Assembly (NCBI GenBank): GCA_900770265.1
Contig: CAAGJR010000121.1
Span: 1-15,632 of the forward strand
Origin: an uncultured Acidaminococcus sp.
Lineage (GTDB): Bacteria; Bacillota; Negativicutes; Acidaminococcales; Acidaminococcaceae
Direction of reading: 5' to 3'
Length of the DNA stretch: 15,632 nucleotides
Of the stretch, positions 1 to 4,793 are shown one piece after another; the stretch's first letter is position 1, and every line of letters starts with the position of its first letter. The position numbers and the translations under genes were made by a program. The notes below the pieces were generated by a model. The model saw nothing but the letters and a program-made list of their open reading frames with translations, was not told the origin of the DNA and searched no databases.

Positions 1-194
1 GGGCTGCTCTGCACAAAGGTGCCGTGGGTGTACCAATGGGCGGACACCATCAAGATGGCCTTCGGTTTGCCATACTTTTCCAGCACGTCCTGTCCCACTT
101 TGGCCATGCCTTCCGTGATGTCATTGTGTTCCAGGGCGATCATGGGGCTGCCGTGGCCCGAAAAGATCACCGGATATTTTTTCCCTTCCATCAT
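1..194 (-). CDS. LigB/YgiD-type class III extradiol dioxygenase, N-terminal part
   Basis: The first 64 residues of a leftward gene that runs off the left edge. The translation carries PVIFSGHGSPM near residues 8-18 and ILMVSAHWYTHGT near 47-59. These match the two N-terminal metal-binding histidine blocks (GHGSP and SAHW, here His14 and His53) of the DODA/YgiD family in the LigB superfamily. Known members open catechol-type rings, for example 4,5-DOPA in E. coli YgiD, using a divalent metal in the cytoplasm; the real substrate in an anaerobe is unknown. The start is one of two adjacent ATGs (194 or 191), with AAAGGAG 5 or 8 bases upstream. The gene is divergent from the HxlR regulator, an arrangement often seen for a regulator and its target. 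Truncated by the window, not visibly broken. Confidence 0.85.
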   Translation of the reverse strand, partial: MMEGKKYPVIFSGHGSPMIALEHNDITEGMAKVGQDVLEKYGKPKAILMVSAHWYTHGTFVQSS

Positions 195-221
195 CCTTAC
201 TCCTTTCATTACTTTAAAAAA

Positions 222-251
222 TTGACTTGCTTTCTTTTTTCATCCTTTATA
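222..251 (+). promoter_or_regulatory. Possible promoter of the HxlR-family gene
   Basis: TTGACT (222-227) and TTTATA (246-251) are separated by 18 bases, about 90 bases before the regulator start. The -10 is only a moderate match, so this is a suggestion. Confidence 0.35.
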
Positions 252-257
252 CAATAA

Positions 258-285
258 ATTATACAAAGAAAACTCCAGAATACAA
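258..285 (-). promoter_or_regulatory. Predicted promoter of the YgiD-like gene
   Basis: On the minus strand a perfect -10 TATAAT (258-263) follows a weak -35 TTGTAT (280-285) with a 16-base spacer. The direct repeat TATACAA occurs at 248-254 and 260-266 on the plus strand, 12 bp apart, next to and over the -10. The region between -35 and -10 is strikingly like the hydrogenase promoter at 2408-2436. Confidence 0.55.
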
Positions 286-289
286 GTAG
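264..289 (-). promoter_or_regulatory. Shared two-part element, copy 1 (CTACTTGT-N9-TTTTCTTTG)
   Basis: Read leftward, CTACTTGT (282-289), nine bases, then TTTTCTTTG (264-272), directly in front of the -10. The same two blocks with the same 9-base gap occur at 2415-2440 in front of the hydrogenase. For the rightward regulator gene this site falls just downstream of its predicted promoter (222-251), where a bound protein could also repress it. Binding by the adjacent HxlR protein is an inference. Confidence 0.45.
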
Positions 290-340
290 GACTTTATTCT
301 CTACCTGGTATCTTTCACTTAACCATTGGGAGGATAACAC

Positions 341-688
341 ATGAAAAAGGAAAAATGCGAAAAGAACCATCTCTTCGGGATCTGTCCCTATGTAACAGCC
401 CAGCAGCTGCTCCAGGGCAAATGGGCCATCCTGATCCTGTACCAGCTGTCCACGGGCACCAAGCGGTTCAAGGAACTGCAGCGGGCCATCGAAGTGACCC
501 AGGCTACTCTCTCCACTCATTTGAAACAGCTGGAAAGGGAAGGATTGATTCGGCGGACGGTCTATCCGGAAGTCCCGCCCCGGGTGGAATATTCCCTGAC
601 ATCCATCGGCCAGGAATTCCAGCCGGTGCTGGACAGCATCCATAACTGGGGTCAGGAATATATTCAGTATCTGCAGGAGAATCGATAG
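341..688 (+). CDS. HxlR-family winged-helix transcriptional regulator
   Basis: A 115-residue DNA-binding protein of the HxlR (DUF24) family, usual length about 100-120. The N-terminal CPYVTAQQLLQGKW (from residue 15) matches the family opening CPxxxxLxxLxGKW. A winged helix follows: RFKELQRAI, TQATLSTHLKQLEREGLI as recognition helix, and a wing ending VEYSLTSIGQEF. Family members such as YodB and HypR of Bacillus are dimers that sense quinones, aldehydes or disulfide stress through an N-terminal cysteine. Cys6 and Cys15 are both present here, so thiol sensing is possible but not shown. Start is fixed by GGGAGG at 328-333, seven bases upstream. The gene sits between two genes with matching promoter elements, is divergent from the dioxygenase and convergent with the hydrogenase. 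Confidence 0.9.
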   Translation: MKKEKCEKNHLFGICPYVTAQQLLQGKWAILILYQLSTGTKRFKELQRAIEVTQATLSTHLKQLEREGLIRRTVYPEVPPRVEYSLTSIGQEFQPVLDSIHNWGQEYIQYLQENR

Positions 689-720
689 AAAAGGGTGTGG
701 AAAAATTCCACACCCTTTTC
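688..720. terminator. Bidirectional intrinsic terminator
   Basis: A perfect 15-bp inverted repeat (688-702 and 706-720) with a 3-base AAA loop. The GC-rich core GGGTGTGG is flanked by AAAA on the left and TTTT on the right, so it can stop transcription from both sides. It starts at the last base of the HxlR stop codon and ends one base before the hydrogenase stop codon, serving both convergent genes. Confidence 0.9.
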
Positions 721-2379
721 TCATATTTCATCGAAATAACTGGCATCTTTATGACAGATGGGGCATTCAGCCGGCGGTTCCACCCCTTCACATTCATAGC
801 CGCAGATCCGGCACCGCCATCTCTTGATTTCGTCGAAATAACTGCTGTCCTTGTGGCAGAGCGGACACTCAGCCGGCGGTTCATTGCCCTCCCAGATATA
901 GCCGCAGACCCGGCATTTCCATTTCCGGACCCGGTCTCCCGGCTGGGTCACTTCCTCATACTCTTCTTTGGATTCCTGTTTCCGCGGTTTCTGATACTTC
1001 GCCACCGGTTCTCCCAGCATCCCGCTCCGGTCTTCATACAGAGTATGGAGCATCTGTTCCGCCAGCGGGCTCAGTGGCTTCCCATAGAATTCACGGTAGA
1101 GCTCCAGCAGTTCCTGGTTTTCATGGCTGTTCCGGTTGGCCAGGGACGCATCTCTCTGATACAGACCCCGGATCCGTTTGGCCAGCAGGGCCTGTCCCTT
1201 CTGCTGCGTCCCTTTGGGCTGGCCGCCGCCCCCGATGCAGCCACCGGGGCAGGTCATGACTTCGATGAAGGTGTAGTCCCCCAGGCTGTCCTTCTTTTCC
1301 TCCAGGAACTGACGCACATGTTCCGTCCCATAGATGACGGCCACTTTGAGGGACAGATTGCCCAGCCGGACCTGCGCTTCCCGGATCCCATCCAGGCCCC
1401 GGACCGGTTCCAGGTCGTAGAAATCAGCCGGAGCATTGTGCCCCGTGACCTGATGATAGGCCGTACGCAGGGCCGCTTCCATGACACCGCCCGTGTTGCC
1501 GAAAATCACCCCGGCGCCGGAAGCTTCTCCCATGAGAGAATCATAGGGCTGGTCCTCCATGGAGGCCAGATCAAGACCGGCAGACCGGGCCCACGCTGCC
1601 AGTTCCCGGGTGGTGATGACCTGGTCCATATCCCGAAGCCCCGGAATATCCAGATACTTCCCGGCTGCCCCCATTTCTTCCCGGCGGATTTCGAATTTCT
1701 TCGCCGTACAGGGTGTCAGGGCCACATTGACGATTTTTCGGGGATCCAGCCCCAATTTTTTTGCAAAATACGTCTTCACCGTAGGACCCTGCATCCCGAT
1801 GGGGCTTTTGGCCGTGGAAATATGGGGCAGCAGTTCCGGATAGTAGGTTTCCGCGAACTTCACCCAGGCCGGGCAGCAGGAAGTGAACTGAGGCAGGGGC
1901 CGATTTTTCAAAGTCACCCGTTCCACCAGTTCTGCCGCCTCTTCCAGGATGGTCATGTCCGCACTGAAGTTGGTATCCAGCACGTAATCCACACCCAGGG
2001 CTTTCAGCAGGGCCACCATCTTGCCCTGGACAAAGCTGCCGTCCGGCAGGCCGAATTCTTCCCCCAGAGAAATCCGCACTGAGGGGGAAGTATTCACCAC
2101 CACGATTTTATCCGGGTCAGCCACGGCCTGACGTACCGTTTCCCATTCTGGAGTTTCCACGATGGAATCCACCGGACACACATTGGCACACTGGCCGCAA
2201 TGGATACAAATGGGCACATCACCTGTCTGACTCAGGTCATAGTAACCCAGGACGCCGATTTGATCCCGGCACACATCCCGGCACTTGCCACAGCGGATAC
2301 ACAGGTTTTCACGACGTTGGATAGCCGGATTTCCCGGCTCGATGGGAACCCGGATATCGGGCGAAAGATGTTTGCTCAT
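721..2379 (-). CDS. [FeFe]-hydrogenase with two C-terminal rubredoxin-like domains
   Basis: A 552-residue protein expected to interconvert protons and H2 at an H-cluster in the cytoplasm. Two [4Fe-4S] ferredoxin motifs come first: CIRCGKCRDVC (Cys27, 30, 33, 37) and CIHCGQCANVC (Cys58, 61, 64, 68). The H-cluster motifs follow: TSCCPAW (166-172), TPCTAKKFE (222-230) and TCPGGCIGGGGQP (376-388). The four cluster cysteines 169, 224, 377 and 381 and the proton-relay Cys168 are present. The second motif has Thr222 where the common form has Met. After a charged linker (about 455-485) come two tandem rubrerythrin-type rubredoxin units, Cx2C-x12-Cx2C, at 489-508 and 523-542. They are 34 residues apart and 25 of 33 aligned positions are identical. 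Start has GGGGGAG five bases upstream. Role inferred: H2-linked electron transfer to or from a rubredoxin partner, perhaps in redox balance or oxidant defence. Confidence 0.93.
   Translation of the reverse strand: MSKHLSPDIRVPIEPGNPAIQRRENLCIRCGKCRDVCRDQIGVLGYYDLSQTGDVPICIHCGQCANVCPVDSIVETPEWETVRQAVADPDKIVVVNTSPSVRISLGEEFGLPDGSFVQGKMVALLKALGVDYVLDTNFSADMTILEEAAELVERVTLKNRPLPQFTSCCPAWVKFAETYYPELLPHISTAKSPIGMQGPTVKTYFAKKLGLDPRKIVNVALTPCTAKKFEIRREEMGAAGKYLDIPGLRDMDQVITTRELAAWARSAGLDLASMEDQPYDSLMGEASGAGVIFGNTGGVMEAALRTAYHQVTGHNAPADFYDLEPVRGLDGIREAQVRLGNLSLKVAVIYGTEHVRQFLEEKKDSLGDYTFIEVMTCPGGCIGGGGQPKGTQQKGQALLAKRIRGLYQRDASLANRNSHENQELLELYREFYGKPLSPLAEQMLHTLYEDRSGMLGEPVAKYQKPRKQESKEEYEEVTQPGDRVRKWKCRVCGYIWEGNEPPAECPLCHKDSSYFDEIKRWRCRICGYECEGVEPPAECPICHKDASYFDEI
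724..924 (-). repeat. In-gene tandem duplication of the rubredoxin-like unit
   Basis: Two adjacent units of about 102 bp encode the near-identical rubredoxin-like domains at residues 486-518 and 520-552 of the hydrogenase. Both share EPPAECP, CHKD and SYFDEI. The eight differing positions are mostly conservative, apart from Ile-Trp against Glu-Cys and Asn against Val, which fits duplication followed by divergence. Confidence 0.8.
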
Positions 2380-2383
2380 GGAT

Positions 2384-2436
2384 ACTCCCCCTTTTCACTA
2401 TGTATTTAGCATAGCAAAGAAAAACAGAGCCCACAA
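2384..2436 (-). promoter_or_regulatory. Hydrogenase promoter and ribosome binding site
   Basis: On the minus strand -35 TTGTGG (2431-2436) and -10 TATGCT (2408-2413) are 17 bases apart. A strong GGGGGAG ribosome binding site lies at about 2384-2390, five bases before the ATG. No terminator is visible between the end of the upstream esterase gene (2514) and this promoter, so read-through into the hydrogenase is also possible. Confidence 0.55.
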
Positions 2437-2440
2437 GTAG
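2415..2440 (-). promoter_or_regulatory. Shared two-part element, copy 2 (CTACTTGT-N9-TTTTCTTTG)
   Basis: Read leftward, CTACTTGT (2433-2440), nine bases, then TTTTCTTTG (2415-2423), filling most of the space between -35 and -10. It matches 264-289 in sequence, spacing and position relative to the -10. The similarity continues about 16 bases further upstream (GGTA at the outer edge, 16 of 24 positions equal when aligned without gaps). Confidence 0.45.
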
Positions 2441-2513
2441 TATCTTTACCCATACCACTCCAGGGCCAGAACAGATGCGGCTTCCCGACTTGCAGATTTT
2501 GCGGGTACTGTCT

Positions 2514-3494
2514 TTACTTCAGATATCTGTCAAAGAAATCCCCGATGACCTGCAGTACCTTGTCCTGTACCCAGTATACACCCCCGTGGGCCGCCCCCGG
2601 GATTTCATACCGCTCGGCCGGCACACCCTTTTCCTTCAAAGCCTGGTACAACAGGTCCGTCTGGCCGGGAGAGACCACCTTGTCAGCCGTGCCGTGCATC
2701 AGCAGCATGGGTGCGCTGTTTTTCCCGATGTAGGCAATGGGGTTTGCCGCTTCCGCCGCTTTGGGATCGGCCAGGATGCCCCCGTCCTTCCCGCCGAACA
2801 CCGGACTGCCGTTCACCCACAGGGCTTCCGTGGCCCCGGCGGATTTGTGGAGCTGCTGGACTTCCGGACTGTAATCCATGCCCACCCGGGACAGATCCGA
2901 CAGCCCATACAGATCCACGGCACAGTTCACCTTGCTGGATTCCTGGAGGTTTTCCCCTTTATCGAAGGTCTTCGTACCGCTGGTGGTGCCGGCAAAGGCG
3001 GACAGATAGCCCCCGGCGCTGCCGCCGATGATGCCGATCCGGTCCTTGTCGATGTTCCACTGGTCCGCATGGGCCCGCAGGTAGCGGATGGACGCCTTCA
3101 CATCCTCCAGGGGCTGGGGGAACTGGGCCGTGGGTGCCACCCGGTAGGTGATGCTGGCCACCACGTACCCCTTTTCCGCCAGGTAGTTCCGCAGCTGCAC
3201 GCCGTTATCCCGGTTGGCGTTGATGAACCCACCCCCGGTCACATAGACGATGGCCGGCATCTTCGTCTTTTTCTGGGGCTGCAGCAGATCCAGCTGCATG
3301 GGCACATTGGCATAGCCCCGGCTGGGGACCTGTTCATAGACCACCCCGGAGATCTGTTTCACTTCCGTTTTGGTGGGTGCCACTTCCAAGGTCTTACTGG
3401 GATAATGGGCCGCTTCCGCCCCGGCAAAACCGGCCAGACCCACCAGCAGCAGGCTGGAAAGCACCACCCGCCGCAGTTTCCAATCAATTTTCAT
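2514..3494 (-). CDS. Secreted alpha/beta-hydrolase (carboxylesterase-like)
   Basis: A 326-residue protein with a Sec signal peptide: basic start MKIDWKLRR, hydrophobic VVLSSLLLVGLAGFAG, likely cut after AEA near residue 28. The rest is an alpha/beta-hydrolase of the acetyl-esterase/BD-FAE type. It has the nucleophile motif GGSAGG (Ser159), an acid candidate Asp271 in LLMHGTADKVV, and catalytic His303 in PGAAHGG. The oxyanion loop reads TGGGF (86-90), where many relatives have HGGG. The likely location is the periplasm and the substrate is an ester of unknown kind. The ATG at 3494 was chosen because AGGAGG lies eight bases upstream and a signal peptide begins there; an in-frame ATG at 3596 lies inside the preceding terminator and lacks a binding site. 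No terminator is seen after the gene. Confidence 0.85.
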   Translation of the reverse strand: MKIDWKLRRVVLSSLLLVGLAGFAGAEAAHYPSKTLEVAPTKTEVKQISGVVYEQVPSRGYANVPMQLDLLQPQKKTKMPAIVYVTGGGFINANRDNGVQLRNYLAEKGYVVASITYRVAPTAQFPQPLEDVKASIRYLRAHADQWNIDKDRIGIIGGSAGGYLSAFAGTTSGTKTFDKGENLQESSKVNCAVDLYGLSDLSRVGMDYSPEVQQLHKSAGATEALWVNGSPVFGGKDGGILADPKAAEAANPIAYIGKNSAPMLLMHGTADKVVSPGQTDLLYQALKEKGVPAERYEIPGAAHGGVYWVQDKVLQVIGDFFDRYLK

Positions 3495-3502
3495 AAGAAG
3501 TT

Positions 3503-3537
3503 CCTCCTCATTTATTCCTGTTGATAGTATCATAACA
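3503..3537 (-). promoter_or_regulatory. Possible extended -10 promoter and RBS of the esterase gene
   Basis: TGTTATGAT (3529-3537, minus strand) is an extended -10 element with no convincing -35. AGGAGG at 3503-3508 is the ribosome binding site. The promoter lies directly after the terminator of the upstream M23 gene. Confidence 0.4.
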
Positions 3538-3564
3538 AAATTTCTGGAATTTGTCTTTTTGCAT

Positions 3565-3610
3565 AAAAAAAGGAACCTTAAAAAATGGTTTTCCATTTTT
3601 TAAGGTTCCT
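3565..3610 (-). terminator. Intrinsic terminator after the M23 peptidase gene
   Basis: A perfect 18-bp stem (3571-3588 and 3593-3610) with a TTTT loop. On the minus strand it is followed by a run of seven T (3565-3571), so it ends leftward transcription from the peptidase gene. Confidence 0.9.
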
Positions 3611-3626
3611 GTCCTTTGGCTGATGG

Positions 3627-3647
3627 CTAGTGACTAGAGACTAGTGA
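3627..3647. repeat. CTAG heptad tandem repeat, 3 units
   Basis: Three 7-bp units: CTAGTGA, CTAGAGA, CTAGTGA, followed by CT. The same unit order occurs in inverted orientation at 12373-12400 with a fourth unit. With flanking bases the two copies share about 24 bp. Both sit between a gene end and a terminator hairpin. CTAG is usually a rare tetranucleotide in bacteria, which makes its 7-bp periodicity stand out. Function unknown. Confidence 0.8.
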
Positions 3648-3648
3648 C

Positions 3649-3677
3649 TGAACCAAGGCGTGCTACGCCCTGGTTCA
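3649..3677. other. Inverted repeat overlapping the M23 stop codon
   Basis: TGAACCA-A-GGCGT, loop GCT, ACGCC-C-TGGTTCA: a 13-position stem with one A/C mismatch. The right end is the TGA stop codon of the peptidase gene. There is no T-run, so it is not a typical terminator. It could protect the mRNA 3' end or belong to the repeat beside it. Confidence 0.55.
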
Positions 3678-4634
3678 TCCTACCGGCCGTGCAAAGTTCA
3701 GCGGGTTCACCGGGCTCCCGTTCTGGCGCACCTCGAAGTGCACGTGAGGGCCGGTGCTGTAGCCGCTGCTGCCCACGTAGCCGATCACATCTCCCCGGTG
3801 CACCGTCTGCCCGGGCTGCACCGCAATGGCGCTCATATGGCCGTAGCAGGTGGTGATGCCGTTGCCGTGGTCGATGCTCACGAACCGGCCGTAGCCCCCG
3901 TTCCACTGGGCATCCTGCACGGTGCCGGCCGCTGCGGCCCGGATGGGCGTACCGTAATCCACGGCGATGTCGATGCCGGGATGGTAATCACTGCCGCTGC
4001 CCCCAAAGGGATCCGCCCGCAGGCCAAAGAAAGAACTGATTTCGCCGCCGCTCACCGGCCAGCCATAGGTACCGTCCCCGGTATCCGACAGGGCCAGCAG
4101 CATGTTGGACAGGTTCTCCTTTTTATAGGCCAGCTTCTTCCAGTTGATCTCATCCTGCACTTCCAGCACCTGGAGCTGGTCCGCCGTGGTAGAACCGCCC
4201 TGTCCGCCCTTGTCCAGTTCCTGGGACTTCTTGTCCACGCCATTGCCACCGATCTTTACGCCGTCCTTGGCCAGCTTCTGGCGCACGGCGTTCTCCACCT
4301 GTACCACCTGGGCCAATTCCCTCTGGAGCTTTTCGTTGTCGTCCATGAGCTTGGCCAGCCGTTCCGTGTAGACGGCATAATCCGCCCGGTAGTTGGCCAG
4401 TTCCGTCTGTTCGTCCCAGGCCTTCACCAGCAGGCCGGCACATACTGCCAGCCCCATGAGGCTGGCCAGGAAGGCGCCGCAGAACGCAATCAGGGTCCTG
4501 GGTCCCCCATGGACTTCCTGGATATGGCCGTCGTCGTCCTTCCACTGGAAGGACAGGCCGGCTCCCACCAGATGCCCCGCAGGCAGCAGTCCCTTCAGGC
4601 TTTTCAGTTTCTCTCCGATTTGTTTCTTGTCCAT
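3675..4634 (-). CDS. Membrane-anchored M23-family murein endopeptidase
   Basis: A 319-residue protein likely to cut peptidoglycan cross-bridges in the periplasm. Residues 1-46 are cytoplasmic, about 47-70 (LIAFCGAFLASLMGLAVCAG) form one membrane segment, and about 72-122 are a heptad-like coiled coil. A Gly-rich linker follows, then an M23/LytM domain at about 188-315. Zinc-site motifs are visible: HPGID (His218, Asp222), YGHM (His266) and HVHFE (His297, His299), so the enzyme looks active rather than an EnvC-like pseudo-enzyme. The layout, one membrane helix plus coiled coil plus LytM, is typical of cell-division or elongation-linked hydrolases. AAGGAG at 4640-4645 sets the start. It follows the flippase gene after 159 bases and has a promoter and a hairpin of its own in the leader. 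Confidence 0.9.
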   Translation of the reverse strand: MDKKQIGEKLKSLKGLLPAGHLVGAGLSFQWKDDDGHIQEVHGGPRTLIAFCGAFLASLMGLAVCAGLLVKAWDEQTELANYRADYAVYTERLAKLMDDNEKLQRELAQVVQVENAVRQKLAKDGVKIGGNGVDKKSQELDKGGQGGSTTADQLQVLEVQDEINWKKLAYKKENLSNMLLALSDTGDGTYGWPVSGGEISSFFGLRADPFGGSGSDYHPGIDIAVDYGTPIRAAAAGTVQDAQWNGGYGRFVSIDHGNGITTCYGHMSAIAVQPGQTVHRGDVIGYVGSSGYSTGPHVHFEVRQNGSPVNPLNFARPVG

Positions 4635-4647
4635 CCTGACTCCTTAC

Positions 4648-4674
4648 AAAAAGGACGTGCCAGGTGGCACGTCC
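4648..4674 (-). terminator. Terminator hairpin in the leader of the M23 gene
   Basis: On the minus strand GGACGTGCC, loop ACCT, GGCACGTCC, then TTTTT (4648-4652). This is a full intrinsic terminator whose T-run ends two bases before the AAGGAG of the peptidase gene. Any transcript reaching that gene must pass it, so it either terminates the upstream flippase message or attenuates the peptidase gene. An upstream leader segment GGATGTGC (near 4698-4705) could pair with the 3' arm GCACGTCC using one wobble pair. Confidence 0.75.
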
Positions 4675-4722
4675 GGTACAACTGTTTGATTGGTCTTGCA
4701 CATCCTTGACTACCAAGTCATT

Positions 4723-4751
4723 ATTTTAGCGCGGATGGATGGGCGCTTCAA
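4723..4751 (-). promoter_or_regulatory. Predicted promoter of the M23 gene
   Basis: Minus strand -35 TTGAAG (4746-4751) and -10 TAAAAT (4723-4728), spacer 17. Transcription would start near 4716, giving a leader of about 80 bases that contains the terminator hairpin. Confidence 0.55.
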
Positions 4752-4793
4752 GCCGATTGTCAAAGATTTTACATAAAGTTTCCGTTTTTGTCT

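Noticed and set aside
724..924. Assembly duplication at the hydrogenase 3' end
   Set aside because: The two units differ at eight residues and many silent positions, so they are a real diverged duplication and not an artefact.
697..2082. A 461-codon open frame on the plus strand through the hydrogenase gene
   Set aside because: It is antisense to a gene with clear motifs, has low-complexity composition rich in Pro, His and Phe, and no ribosome binding site. Long antisense frames are common in GC-rich DNA.
3611..3622. A 12-base match GTCCTTTGGCTG shared with the end of the adhesin gene (12474-12485)
   Set aside because: Twelve-base matches are expected by chance within a window of this size, and the second copy is coding sequence.
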